The notes beneath the pieces were generated by a model. The model ran no database searches. It saw nothing but the letters and a program-made list of their open reading frames with translations, and was not told the DNA's origin. Shown one piece after another: positions 15,226 to 23,922 of a DNA stretch of 64,000 bases. Within the stretch, counting starts at the first letter, position 1, and every line of letters begins with the position of its first letter. The translations under genes were made by a program, and so were the position numbers. The stretch comes from Streptomyces sp. V3I8 (GTDB taxonomy: Bacteria > Actinomycetota > Actinomycetes > Streptomycetales > Streptomycetaceae): NCBI RefSeq assembly GCF_030817535.1, contig NZ_JAUSZL010000002.1:4216001-4280000 (forward strand), written 5' to 3'.

Positions 15226-17281
15226 CGGCGGCCAGGGCGGGGACGATCCGCCACCGGCCGGTGGCGTTCGTCGGCTGCAACCGGCCGTCGGTGGCTGCCT
15301 CTTTGAGGCGCAGGGAGACCCAGGAACGGGAGAGCTGGTTGCGGTCGCACCACTCGGTGAAGTCGACCGGTCCCACGATCATCTGTCCGTTGTCCTCGAA
15401 CTCTTCCAGCGCGCGGGCGAACAGCTCCCGCGCCTCCTCCGGCGATGGCTTGCGCCCGGACTCCTGCCCAAAGATCGGCGCATCGTCGCCGGCTTCCGCC
15501 TCGGGGAGTTCGGCTTCCGGGTCGATGTCGACGTCTTCCGGGTCCACCCGCGGGCCGTCACCGTCCATGTCGTCCTCCTCGATCACCCGCAGCCCCGCCG
15601 GCTCCGCAGAGTCGTTCTCGTCGGGGCGGCCGGTGTAGGCGGTACCGGCGACGCTGACGGCAGCGCCGGCGGTGACGGGGTCGGCGAGGGCGCCGTTGCG
15701 CTGTGCCCAGGTGGCGAGCATTTCCATGACCGGCACCGCCCGGTGGGTGAAGCGGCGGGTGCGCCCCGGGGAGGCGTAGCGGTCCTCGGGGATGCCCGGG
15801 GAGACGGCGTAGCAGTAGCCGGGCCGCCGGTTGCCCCACGCCCCCGGGTGCGCGCCAGCGGCCAGCACCTCGTCAGGCAGCGAGAATCCCTCGTCGCGGG
15901 GGTCGCAGCCGAGCGCGATCACGGACGGCAGGGACGCGCGCGTGCTGGTCGACATCTGGTCATACGAGGGACGTTGCAGCGACACGATCAGGGAGACGCC
16001 GGCGGAGCGGGCTTCCTGGGCGATGCCGGTGAACGCGTCGTCCCCGAGTGCGCGCAGGGTGTTGGCGGCTTCCTCGAACCAGGTGACCAGGAACGGCATC
16101 CCCTCGCACCCGCACACCGTGCCGTCCGGACGGCAGGTGTGCTCCCGGCTGTTCTGGACATCGGCGGCTTCGGGGACCCACTGGCGGTAGCCGTGCGCGC
16201 CAAGCCAGCGGGTACGAGCGGGAATGACGGCTTCCACCGCAGCCACCATGATTTCGGTGGACGCTCCGCCTTCCGCGGCCCAGTCGAGTGCGGGGCGCAG
16301 GGTGGCAAAGTCCTGGTACATCTTCGGGTCCGAGAACCACACGATGACGTCCCGGCGGGAGAGCACTTCGGTGAGCAGGTTGAGGGCGGCGTCGCCCTTG
16401 CCGGAGCCGGTCCCGCCGGCCACCAGGACGTGGGTGCCGTTGCGGCCCGCTTCCGGGTCGCCGGGAAGCCAGATGACCAGCGGGGCGCCGTCGTCGTAGC
16501 GGCCGATCACCAGCGGCTGCGCGATCGAGCCGCCCACGTTCGACGGACCCTCCCACTCCACAACCTCAGAGAGCATGTCCTCAGGGACGATGACCAGCTC
16601 CCCGCGCCGCTCCGAACTCGGGTCGGGTGTGTAGCGCACGGCGTTGCGCGGCAGATCCAGCGCGGACGCCAGACGGGCGAGGCTCTTCGTGACGTCCTCG
16701 TTCGTCTGCTCGCCCGGCTCCAACGCCACCGGAGCGGTGACCCGGTTCGGCTCCACCTTCGCCGCACCGATCTGCGCCCGCGCCAGTCCGACCTTCTCCA
16801 GCAGGCCCTTGTCGCCGCTCTCCCCCGACGCGTCGGAGGTGCGCAGGAGCATCCGCACGTTCCACGACAGGGCGAGGACGGGGCCACCCATCAGGTACAG
16901 GTCGTCCAGCGGACCAGCCATCGGACCCGCGAGGCACGCGGCCGTCACCCATGCCGACCCGGACGCCACGGTGATCGCGGAGTGCAGACGACGCTGAGTG
17001 CTGGTGGAGCGGCCGATCCACCAGGTGGCGCCGGACAGCGCCACCGATGCGAGGGTCAGACCGACCCCGGCGGCGGCGGATTCGTCCCAGCGCCAGTTGC
17101 CGAGAGCTCCGGCCAGACCCACCGCACCGACCCCCAGCCACGGCGGCAGATGCGGCTTGGCCCGGTTGAGGAGGTAGGCGCCGATGCTGCCGCCGGAGCC
17201 GTTGTCGGCCAGCGTGTAGGGGGACATGACGGTTGCGTTGTCGGGGAAGTCGCTCCGGCTGCGCCGGTTGTTCCTGCTCAT
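15221..17281 (-). CDS. FtsK/SpoIIIE-like conjugal transfer ATPase (TraB type)
   Basis: 686 residues. Two or three membrane segments (about 45-145) precede the motor domain. Walker A is VAGGTGSGKG (about 287-296) and Walker B lies around FLVTWFEEAANTL. The C-terminus (about 620-680, VDFTEWCDRNQLSRSWVSLR) looks like a winged helix that reads short repeats in the transfer locus. In AICEs this one protein moves double-stranded DNA between mycelia without a type IV pore. An acidic linker (about 575-615) joins the motor to the winged helix. Confidence 0.92.
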   Translation of the reverse strand: MSRNNRRSRSDFPDNATVMSPYTLADNGSGGSIGAYLLNRAKPHLPPWLGVGAVGLAGALGNWRWDESAAAGVGLTLASVALSGATWWIGRSTSTQRRLHSAITVASGSAWVTAACLAGPMAGPLDDLYLMGGPVLALSWNVRMLLRTSDASGESGDKGLLEKVGLARAQIGAAKVEPNRVTAPVALEPGEQTNEDVTKSLARLASALDLPRNAVRYTPDPSSERRGELVIVPEDMLSEVVEWEGPSNVGGSIAQPLVIGRYDDGAPLVIWLPGDPEAGRNGTHVLVAGGTGSGKGDAALNLLTEVLSRRDVIVWFSDPKMYQDFATLRPALDWAAEGGASTEIMVAAVEAVIPARTRWLGAHGYRQWVPEAADVQNSREHTCRPDGTVCGCEGMPFLVTWFEEAANTLRALGDDAFTGIAQEARSAGVSLIVSLQRPSYDQMSTSTRASLPSVIALGCDPRDEGFSLPDEVLAAGAHPGAWGNRRPGYCYAVSPGIPEDRYASPGRTRRFTHRAVPVMEMLATWAQRNGALADPVTAGAAVSVAGTAYTGRPDENDSAEPAGLRVIEEDDMDGDGPRVDPEDVDIDPEAELPEAEAGDDAPIFGQESGRKPSPEEARELFARALEEFEDNGQMIVGPVDFTEWCDRNQLSRSWVSLRLKEAATDGRLQPTNATGRWRIVPALAAA

Positions 17282-17297
17282 ACGGTGGCCTCCCTCT

Positions 17298-17849
17298 CTA
17301 CTGCTGGGCCCAGTTCATGACCGGCGCTTGCGGCTTGCGGGCACGGTGGCGCACCCGGTTGATCTCTTCCTCGAACTCCTGCTGGAACGTCGCGTAGCAG
17401 GCAGCCGCGTTCTTCGCCGCGTGGCGCAGATCGTCGGCGGACTTCTGCATCTTCCGGGCGACCTTCGCCGCGCGGAGCCGGGAGCCGAACGGGCGGCCGT
17501 CCGGGTCCGGGACGGTGGCCAGTACGCCTTTGAGGATTTCGGCGCCCATGGCCACCTCGATCGACAGCGTCACGGCGGCGGCGCGGAGGGTGTTGCAGTA
17601 GTTGCGCACCATCGCCGGGGAGGTGAACTCCGGTGCGGGGAGCAGGGACTGTGAGTTGCTGCCGCCGGTGCGGGCCATGCCCTTGTTGTTGTTCACGGTG
17701 ACGTTGATCGGCGGGACGAACGAACTGCCCATCGCGCCGACGAACCCGCCCGCGGCGGCGCCGGCGTTGGCGAACTTGTTGCCCTTGCCGTTGTTCGCGC
17801 CGTTGGCGCCGGAGCCGGCGGCGCGCTGAGGACGTGCGTGTGCTGCCAT
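17298..17849 (-). CDS. conserved AICE protein of unknown function
   Basis: 183 residues, 16 bp upstream of the transfer ATPase. The N-terminal third is G/A/N-rich and flexible. The rest is helical and charged (residues about 95-180, including LKGVLATVPDPDGRPFGSR and KMQKSADDLRHAAKNAAA). There is no signal peptide or membrane segment. AGGAG precedes the ATG at 17849. Position suggests a transfer accessory role; the family is not recognised. Confidence 0.75.
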   Translation of the reverse strand: MAAHARPQRAAGSGANGANNGKGNKFANAGAAAGGFVGAMGSSFVPPINVTVNNNKGMARTGGSNSQSLLPAPEFTSPAMVRNYCNTLRAAAVTLSIEVAMGAEILKGVLATVPDPDGRPFGSRLRAAKVARKMQKSADDLRHAAKNAAACYATFQQEFEEEINRVRHRARKPQAPVMNWAQQ

Positions 17850-17866
17850 CGAAGAATCTCCTGGGG

Positions 17867-18370
17867 TCAGTGGGTGCGGCGGACGATGAGCCACGCCGTC
17901 TGTGCGGTGAGCCAGGTGAGCAGCCACCACACCTCAAGCGCTCCGGCCAGCGGCCCGAACCCGGAAGCCAACGCCAACCAGGCCAGCGACGACGCGGCCA
18001 GGGCGGCGAGGGCGACGCGGTAGGCGAGGGCGGTACCGGTGGCGGGGCGGCGGCGCTGCATGACCAGCAGCCACACCAGCGGAGCCGCGGCGGCGGGGGC
18101 GAGGATCAGCCCCGACCACCACGCGATCACGTGCAGGAGCGCAGTCACCGCGAGAGCGAGAACGGCGAAGCCGGTGGGGGCCAGCGCGCTGCGGAAGTGC
18201 CACAGCAGGCCGCCCACGACCGACAGGGCCTCCCGGGTGAGGGAGGGCTGTTCGGGCATGACGACGACGAACGGCTGAGCGTTGCGGCGCCCGCGTTGGC
18301 GCGGGATACGGACGGTGGTGGCCCCGGCGGGCACCTTCACGGCGCGGCGAGGTCGGGTACGGCTGGTCAC
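17867..18370 (-). CDS. AICE membrane protein
   Basis: 167 residues. A basic N-terminus (R/K-rich, about 1-32) is followed by about four membrane segments: around 52-68, 70-85, 92-108 and 117-160. The last has several tryptophans (EVWWLLTWLTAQTAWL). It starts with GTG at 18370 after GGAG. It sits among transfer genes on the same strand, so a spread or pore accessory is the simplest guess. Confidence 0.72.
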   Translation of the reverse strand: MTSRTRPRRAVKVPAGATTVRIPRQRGRRNAQPFVVVMPEQPSLTREALSVVGGLLWHFRSALAPTGFAVLALAVTALLHVIAWWSGLILAPAAAAPLVWLLVMQRRRPATGTALAYRVALAALAASSLAWLALASGFGPLAGALEVWWLLTWLTAQTAWLIVRRTH

Positions 18371-18400
18371 AGCGAAACTCCCAGGTGAAAGAAGGGATGT

Positions 18401-18784
18401 TCAGGCGGCGCGCTGTTCGTCGTCGGGGTAGACGCAGGGCACGCACATGCCGAGTGAGGTGGGGATGACGTATCCCGCGTCTCGCCGGCAGGCGGGGCAG
18501 GTGCGGCGGGCGGTGTTGGCCTTGGCCAGCGCGGCCCGTTTCGCCGGCGTCATCGGGCGGACGGGCTTGGCGCAGTCGAGGCGGTAGAGGTAGGCGACCA
18601 GCGGGCCGCGCCGGTAGCGCGGACGCAGCACCTGCCCCGCGACCGGCTGCCCGCCCGGACGCAGGCCACGGGCACGGAGCTGCCGGCGGGTGGCGTAGCC
18701 GTCGGGGGCGCAGCGCCACGGGAAGGTGGGGATCCCGTGGCGGGCGCCGTTGGGGTCGAAGCACTTGGCGTAGGAGTACGACAT
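18401..18784 (-). CDS. zinc-binding AICE protein related to the RRQRL-motif family
   Basis: 127 residues. ATRRQLRARGLRPGGQP (about 31-47) resembles the RRQRL motif of a small zinc-binding family common in Streptomyces elements. Two CxxC pairs follow (TCPACRRDAG and MCVPCVYP), apt for one zinc ion. Function is unknown in the family. It lies between DUF2637 and the membrane protein gene in the transfer operon. Confidence 0.78.
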   Translation of the reverse strand: MSYSYAKCFDPNGARHGIPTFPWRCAPDGYATRRQLRARGLRPGGQPVAGQVLRPRYRRGPLVAYLYRLDCAKPVRPMTPAKRAALAKANTARRTCPACRRDAGYVIPTSLGMCVPCVYPDDEQRAA

Positions 18785-18801
18785 GGGAGCCGTCCTCCCG
18801 T

Positions 18802-19680
18802 TCAGCCGGTGAGCGCGGTCGGGAGGTCTGCGAGGTGCGGCTCACGGGTCTTGACCCGTCCGCGCGCGGTGCGGGCCGTCGACTCCGACGTCCCCAGTCC
18901 CGCCGCGGCCATGGCCTGCGTCATGCGGGCCGTGCTCGGCTGCGTGAAGTCGGTGCCGTACAGGGCCCGCACCAACTGATCCACCCGGTTCGGGTAAACC
19001 ACCGGCGAGCACAGGTCGACGGGCGTCGACACCGCGTCGACGGGGACCGGCTCCGGGGTGACGGGTGTCGACGCGGCCTCCACTGCCACCGCGGCGGGCA
19101 CCGGATCGGGCACGGGAAGCACCGGGGCGGCCGGTGCTTCCGGCGCGCGGTCGACGTGCACGGTGACGGGCGTCGAGGGTGCGTCGACGCCCGTCGGAGG
19201 CGGGTTGACGCCCGTCGACGCGCGGCGGGCAAGGTAGGCGTGCACCTGCCGCATGAGCGCACCGAACGCCAGCAGCGCGGCCACCGGAGGAACCGCAGCC
19301 ACCACATAGTTCAGGGCCCCGGCATCCTGCCCGACTCCCGCCACGTTCAACGCGATGGAGGCGCCGTCGCCTGCGGTGACCAGGCCGATTGCCCACCAGT
19401 CCACCCGGTGAGCGAGCGAGGCACGAAGGATCAACAGCTCACCGATCACGATGAACAGGTCCACCGTGGCCGGCCACGCCCACGACCGGGCAACCGCCTC
19501 TTGCATGCCGTGACGCGCGGCGACTTCCTGCAAGTGTTCGTAGGAGAGCCAGAACGCCACCGCAGTCAGCAGCACCGTGAGAACGGCCGCGAGCGCGGTG
19601 ATTGCGTGGTCCACCGCGGCAGGCGTCGACGTGGTTTCGACGGGCGTCAACGATGCGTCGACGCGGGCCGTGGCGCTCAT
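18802..19680 (-). CDS. DUF2637 family membrane protein
   Basis: 292 residues. Four membrane segments in about 25-150, with SYEHLQEVAARHGM and WAWPATVDLFIVIGELLILR, are typical of DUF2637 (Spd-like) proteins of conjugative elements. A linker with repeated STPV units (GTCGAC-rich DNA, about 155-225) leads to a C-terminal domain that looks like a winged helix (residues about 230-290, DFTQPSTARMTQAMAAAGL). The ATG at 19680 overlaps the upstream stop. Confidence 0.85.
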   Translation of the reverse strand: MSATARVDASLTPVETTSTPAAVDHAITALAAVLTVLLTAVAFWLSYEHLQEVAARHGMQEAVARSWAWPATVDLFIVIGELLILRASLAHRVDWWAIGLVTAGDGASIALNVAGVGQDAGALNYVVAAVPPVAALLAFGALMRQVHAYLARRASTGVNPPPTGVDAPSTPVTVHVDRAPEAPAAPVLPVPDPVPAAVAVEAASTPVTPEPVPVDAVSTPVDLCSPVVYPNRVDQLVRALYGTDFTQPSTARMTQAMAAAGLGTSESTARTARGRVKTREPHLADLPTALTG

Positions 19681-20006
19681 GCCGCACCCCCGACCAACGC
19701 AGGGGTGACGACGTCCGCGTAAGCGATCAGGTGCACCGTGGCGCCCGCGTGGTCGACGCTCGCGCTCAGCACTCCCGTCCGGCCGTCGCTCCGCTGCCGG
19801 TAGGTCACCGCATCGGCAGCGACCCCCAGGGCCTCCCGCCACTCCTCGAAGCCGGCGAGGTCGTCGTGGAACGACAACTCCAGCCGCTCCGGGTAGATCG
19901 TCGTCACGTGCACGGACGGAGCGGGCAGGTGCCCGAAGTCCACGGTCAGCAGACGCAGGACCCGCAGGGGCACGGCCACCTCGTCCAGCGTCAACATCCC
20001 GCTCAT
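19677..20006 (-). CDS. hypothetical AICE protein
   Basis: 109 residues, coupled to its neighbours by ATGA overlaps at both ends. It is predicted to be a small mixed alpha/beta cytosolic fold (SVHVTTIYPERLELSFHDDL). No family is recognised. Its place upstream of DUF2637 in the transfer unit is typical of AICE operons. Confidence 0.75.
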   Translation of the reverse strand: MSGMLTLDEVAVPLRVLRLLTVDFGHLPAPSVHVTTIYPERLELSFHDDLAGFEEWREALGVAADAVTYRQRSDGRTGVLSASVDHAGATVHLIAYADVVTPALVGGAA

Positions 20007-20170
20007 ACGGCAGCCCCCTCGGAGACGATCAGGAAGCTGTCCGTGTCCAGGTCCATGACGACCGTGGCGCTCTCGCCCTGCTCCCGCAGCGCCGCGGCCC
20101 GCTCCTCAGCCGGCCAGGAGCCGCGCGGGTGACCGGCGGGGAAGCTGTCGAGGATCTCGCGCTCCCTCAT
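20003..20170 (-). CDS. small hypothetical AICE protein
   Basis: A 55-residue acidic protein beginning MREREILDSFPAGHPRGSWP. Its ATG overlaps the stop of the upstream gene, and its own TGA overlaps the start of the 109-residue gene. High third-position GC and two four-base overlaps make it a real member of the operon despite its size. Function unknown. Confidence 0.75.
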   Translation of the reverse strand: MREREILDSFPAGHPRGSWPAEERAAALREQGESATVVMDLDTDSFLIVSEGAAV

Positions 20171-20469
20171 GCCGCCACCGCCGTACGCACCACGGGGCCG
20201 CGCGCCGTGCGGCGCGTCCGCGGCCGGCGGGCCGCGGCCCGCGCGTCCCTCAGCGGGCTCGTACGCAGCAGCGTCTCCGCGTACGCCGCGGCCGGCGGGT
20301 CCGACTCCCGCAGCTCCGCGAGCACCTCGCGCGCCACGTCCAGCCGCACCCTCCGATCACTCTCGGACTCCGTGGCCGGGTCGGTGAACAACTCCAGGTC
20401 GATACCGAACGCCAGTTCCGCGAACTCCGTCGCGGTAACGGCTTCACGACCAGCAACGATGCACTTCAT
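20167..20469 (-). CDS. hypothetical AICE protein, first gene of the transfer unit
   Basis: 100 residues. An acidic N-terminal half (TATEFAELAFGIDLELFTDP) and an R/A-rich C-terminus suggest a small nucleic-acid or protein-binding factor; no family is recognised. AGGAGAG precedes the ATG. It is the promoter-proximal gene of the long minus-strand unit that reaches int, and its leader contains the hairpin at 20506-20535. Confidence 0.75.
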   Translation of the reverse strand: MKCIVAGREAVTATEFAELAFGIDLELFTDPATESESDRRVRLDVAREVLAELRESDPPAAAYAETLLRTSPLRDARAAARRPRTRRTARGPVVRTAVAA

Positions 20470-20505
20470 GGGTCGTCTCTCCTCATCAGACGGAACGGCC
20501 CGACC

Positions 20506-20535
20506 GAGGTCCCCGGGGTGCCACCCGGGGACCTC
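20506..20535 (-). promoter_or_regulatory. hairpin in the 5' leader of the transfer unit
   Basis: A perfect 12-bp stem (GAGGTCCCCGGG and complement) with a 6-base loop lies about 35-65 bases before the first start codon of the minus-strand unit. There is no T run, so an mRNA stability or attenuation role is more likely than simple termination. Confidence 0.5.
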
Positions 20536-20620
20536 TCGCCGTTGGACTCAGCCGTGACGCGAGGCGCCACGAAACAAGGGACAGCCTCAAGTTGCGGGGC
20601 CACTTCCTGCTAACTAGCTT

Positions 20621-20676
20621 GCACTAGTCTGCTGTAGCGCACAACCCTCAGGGAGTGATGCGCACTAGTTCGCTGT
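20621..20676. promoter_or_regulatory. paired operator-like repeats at the divergent GntR/transfer promoter
   Basis: GCACTAGTCTGCTGT at 20621-20635 and GCACTAGTTCGCTGT at 20662-20676 match at 13 of 15 positions, 41 bp apart (about four helical turns). A further ACTAGC half-site lies at 20613. The right copy lies just before a possible -10 (TACCCT) whose start point would fall at the GntR start codon. This layout fits an autorepressor controlling both directions. Confidence 0.6.
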
Positions 20677-20694
20677 GGTGGGTACCCTCTAGGG

Positions 20695-21030
20695 ATGACT
20701 GTCACGGGAGGGCCCAAGCCGAAAGCGGTGCAGGTCGCAGACGCGCTCCGCAACGACATCAAAAAGATGAAGCCGGGAGAAAAACTCCCGTCTCAGCGAG
20801 AGCTGATGGACCGCTTCGGGTACGCCAGCCAGACCATCCAGAACGGGCTAGCCGCACTCCGGACTGAGGGGTTGATCGTGTCGGCGGGGAACTTGGGCAA
20901 CTTCGTCAATGACGGGTCTGCGCCGGGTGACGACGTACGTGATGACATCAAGGAAATCCGCTCCCAACTCAAGACGTTGACCGAACGACTCGAAGCGCTG
21001 GAAAGCCGCTCCGCACCGGGTGGCGCTTGA
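20695..21030 (+). CDS. GntR family regulator (KorSA-like)
   Basis: 111 residues. The winged helix occupies about 8-75 (VADALRNDIKKMKPGEKLPS, then QRELMDRFGYASQTIQNGLAALRTEGLI). There is no effector domain, only a short coiled coil (DDIKEIRSQLKTLTERLEAL) for dimerisation. This is the form taken by AICE and plasmid Kor repressors. No spaced ribosome binding site is present and a TACCCT box sits seven bases before the ATG, so a leaderless mRNA is likely. It is divergent from the transfer genes. Confidence 0.9.
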   Translation: MTVTGGPKPKAVQVADALRNDIKKMKPGEKLPSQRELMDRFGYASQTIQNGLAALRTEGLIVSAGNLGNFVNDGSAPGDDVRDDIKEIRSQLKTLTERLEALESRSAPGGA

Positions 21031-21188
21031 TCTGTAACCAGCATGGGAGTAACGGAGTGTGTGAGGTAAGTGACAGCAAGGGGACGGCGGGAAGGGGGCG
21101 GGGACATGCCCAGTGACACCCCCTTGTCCCCTTCCCTGTCCCCCCTGCCCGTGCGTGAGACTCGGAGTAGGCACTCGGAGGAGGGCGC

Positions 21189-22436
21189 ATGACTGACGAC
21201 AGGCCCGCATGGGCACGACGTATCGCTGCCGAACGACAGGCGCGCGACTGGTCACAGCGTGACGCGGTCAGGGCCCTGCGTGCGCATGCCCCCACGGAAC
21301 TGCCGGCAGACGACAGCATGATTCGCCAGTGGAAGCGCTGGGAGTCCGGCCAGGCACCGAACGACTTCTATCAACCGATCATCGCGGCCGTGTTCGGCAC
21401 AGTGACGCACGCCCTCTTCCCTGCTCCGTCTCGTCGGGACGGAGACAAGGAGATCTTGGCAGCGAGCGGAATGGAGACTCTAGAGATCGTGAGTCGCCTG
21501 AACCGGTCCGACGTCGACAGCGCGACGCTCGATGCGCTCCGGATCACCACGGACCGACTCTGCTCCGAGTACCCGTTCATGCCGAGTGCCCAGCTTCTTA
21601 TCGAGGGTCGGCAGTGGCTCCGCCGCGTTGTTGACCTGCACACGAAGAGCCTCACGCTTGCCCAGCATCGCGAGGTGCTCGCGCTGTCGGGTTGGCTCGC
21701 TTTGCTGGTCGGCTGCGTCGAGTACGACACAGGTGACCGCCACGCGGCCGAGTCAACGCGGCGTGCCGCTCTCTCGCTCGCAACCGAGTCCGACCACCCC
21801 GAGGTGGCGGGCTGGGCACACGAGATGCGGGCGTGGTTCGCTCTCACAACCGGCGACTACCGCGGGGTCATCGCGGCAGCGCAAGCCGGGGCAGAGACAG
21901 CAGCACATCACGGTGTCGCCGTGCAGCTCGCTGGCCAGGAAGCCAAGGCTTGGGCGCGACTCGGAGACCGTCGACAGGTTGAGGTGGCCCTCGACAAGGG
22001 GCGTCGGCTGCTAGAGGGAATGCCGTATCCCGAGAACCTGGACAACCACTTTGTCGTCGACCCCGCCAAGTTCGACTTCTACGCGATGGACTGCTATCGA
22101 CTGGTCGGGGAAGACCGACTTGCGCGGACCCTCGCGGATGAGGTTCTGCGTGCGGGAACCGACTTCGACGGCACGGAGCGGTCGCCCATGCGGAACGCCG
22201 AAGCGCGGGTAACCCTAGGGGTCGCCTCAGCACGAGAGGGCGACCTCGAACAAGCTGTCCTTCACGGCGAGCGCGCCCTACAGGGCCAGCGTCAGTCTGT
22301 CCCATCCCTGATCATGACCAGCCGAGAACTCTCGGCCGTCATGAGGCAGCGCTACAGCACCGAACCGGCTGCGCAGGACTACCTGAACCATCTGCAAGAC
22401 CTGGGCAGAGAGAAGCCGGGATTTCTCCCTACCTGA
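21189..22436 (+). CDS. XRE-family regulator with TPR-like domain
   Basis: 415 residues. An N-terminal Cro/CI-type helix-turn-helix (about 5-75, including DWSQRDAVRALRAH and IRQWKRWESGQAPND) is followed by an all-helical TPR-like region (about 120-400) with repeats such as AHEMRAWFALTTGDYRGVIAAA. This is a common Streptomyces regulator type, often found on integrated elements. GAGGAGG precedes the ATG. Its ligand and targets are unknown; control of excision or replication genes is possible but unproven. Confidence 0.88.
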   Translation: MTDDRPAWARRIAAERQARDWSQRDAVRALRAHAPTELPADDSMIRQWKRWESGQAPNDFYQPIIAAVFGTVTHALFPAPSRRDGDKEILAASGMETLEIVSRLNRSDVDSATLDALRITTDRLCSEYPFMPSAQLLIEGRQWLRRVVDLHTKSLTLAQHREVLALSGWLALLVGCVEYDTGDRHAAESTRRAALSLATESDHPEVAGWAHEMRAWFALTTGDYRGVIAAAQAGAETAAHHGVAVQLAGQEAKAWARLGDRRQVEVALDKGRRLLEGMPYPENLDNHFVVDPAKFDFYAMDCYRLVGEDRLARTLADEVLRAGTDFDGTERSPMRNAEARVTLGVASAREGDLEQAVLHGERALQGQRQSVPSLIMTSRELSAVMRQRYSTEPAAQDYLNHLQDLGREKPGFLPT

Positions 22437-22447
22437 GCGGCACAGAC

Positions 22448-22484
22448 AACGGGCGCGCCCTCTACTTCGAGACGCGCCCGTTTC
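22448..22484 (+). terminator. terminator after the XRE/TPR gene
   Basis: AACGGGCGCG pairs with CGCGCCCGTT around a 14-base loop and is followed by TTCGGTTTG. It lies 12 bp past the stop. Confidence 0.7.
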
Positions 22485-22576
22485 GGTTTGCCTAGTAATT
22501 TTCAGGATCTCTCTATCTGACTTTCAGGTTGCGCCGGACTGCTGGGATGTCTAACGCCCGTTTCAGCGCAATCGGC

Positions 22577-23587
22577 CTACACAGGTGGGCTCGCCGAGAA
22601 AAATCCGCCGATGCTCCGGGTCAGCCGCGTGGCCTCTGACAACCCGAAACGGAAAGCGAGCAATGTGTACACGAGGATGAGGAACATCACCATGGCTAGT
22701 GGCACGAGGAGTTCCACGGGCACCCCCAACGGGGACAGAGCAGAGAAGACGAGAATCACGATTACTGCCGCGCACAAGCAGGCGGTTGCCAAACGGCGCC
22801 CATCTAGCCTGTCCGGCTCAATCGAGTCCACCTCGGGAAGTGCTTCTGTAGGCAGTACCGCGGTGAATCGACCAGCGGCGATGTTGTTGGCGGTGAGAGC
22901 CGAAAGTTCCGCCAGCCGGAGTGCGGCCGCTGCGCGATTTCCGGCAAGCTGGTCTGCCGCCTGAATGAATGCAGCGTCAACGCGGTTCAGGTGCGTCCTC
23001 AGATCGCGTCGCAGCGCACGCCGCTTCCCGAAATCCGAAGCGGCGTTGCCGGCGAACGTCCTCAACGGAAGACCCAAGAGGGAGACCCTTTGGCTGAGCT
23101 TGATGGCTTCGGTGTATCGCGTAGCAGGACGAGCGACGGTTGCGCTTGCAGCCAGCAGGCTGAGTAGCGGGTATATCGGCCTTGAACAGCGCGGAATACT
23201 CCAACCCTCGGATGCACTGGTGAACCACACCGTGACAATAACCAGCGCCAATAGGAAGTTGAGCGGCACCAACTGGGCGGACCAACTCGCCCACACCCCT
23301 GCGCAATCCCCCGTGGGAGTCGGCTCCAAATATCCCCCGGGCCTGCACGACGCGCGATTCCCAGCGATCAACACCATTAGGAATGCATTCGAGACGGCAG
23401 CAACTTTAAATGCCAGGATAGGGAGCATGCCTCGCTCATAGGCCAGCGCGGAGCGTATGGTGTCCGCGTCGAGATGGAGCCCCAACTCAGTTGCTCCCGC
23501 TTGCGCCTCGGTCACGCGCCGTTCGACGTGTAGGTAGTGCAGCCTCAAAGTCGGGTGGCGCCACGACGGTTGGCCGGCAGAATTCAT
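22577..23587 (-). CDS. hypothetical membrane protein, cargo of the element
   Basis: 336 residues. A soluble N-terminal segment (about 1-45) is followed by membrane spans near 58-75, 105-125 and 265-310, with a long helical cytosolic loop between (about 150-255, with two adjacent ALRLAELSAL-type amphipathic stretches). There are no catalytic motifs. Base composition is lower in GC than the transfer genes, suggesting separate acquisition. The ATG at 23587 is preferred to one at 23617 because GGGGGA precedes it. No family recognised. Confidence 0.7.
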   Translation of the reverse strand: MNSAGQPSWRHPTLRLHYLHVERRVTEAQAGATELGLHLDADTIRSALAYERGMLPILAFKVAAVSNAFLMVLIAGNRASCRPGGYLEPTPTGDCAGVWASWSAQLVPLNFLLALVIVTVWFTSASEGWSIPRCSRPIYPLLSLLAASATVARPATRYTEAIKLSQRVSLLGLPLRTFAGNAASDFGKRRALRRDLRTHLNRVDAAFIQAADQLAGNRAAAALRLAELSALTANNIAAGRFTAVLPTEALPEVDSIEPDRLDGRRLATACLCAAVIVILVFSALSPLGVPVELLVPLAMVMFLILVYTLLAFRFGLSEATRLTRSIGGFFSASPPV

Positions 23588-23922
23588 GTGTCCCCCAGGG
23601 CTTCTACAGTGGGGCAAGCCTACGAGCAGCCACCACCACCCAGGCGTGGAGCGGCGTGCCCGCGACGGCTCGCTCCCTACATCGCGTACGAAGCGGGATC
23701 TCGACTCACGTCTGCGCGTTGTCCTGCCCTTTGTTTAGTGCACCAACGGCCGCCGCTGTTCACCGCTGTACGCGCGTCCCGCTTGACCTGCCGATTTCCT
23801 CCTGAACACCCGCACGGCCACGCGGACCGTTGCCACGGAAGAAGGGCTCGGTCCCATTGGACAGAGCCCTTCTGTTTCTTTTCTCGTTCAAATCTTTCGT
23901 GGCAGCCTAAGCCTGATCTTGA
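23588..23922. other. intergenic region in the cargo block
   Basis: 335 bp without a convincing gene. It holds the promoter region of the minus-strand membrane protein and, at 23839-23874, a hairpin (GAAGGGCTC with complement) followed by TTTCTTTT on the plus strand. The hairpin can serve as a terminator, probably for the antitoxin gene on its other side. Confidence 0.6.
23839..23874. terminator. terminator hairpin downstream of the antitoxin gene
   Basis: Stem AGAAGGGCTC against GAGCCCTTCT with an interrupted loop. T-rich DNA follows on the plus side and a short TTCTT on the minus side, so it may work in both directions. Confidence 0.6.
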
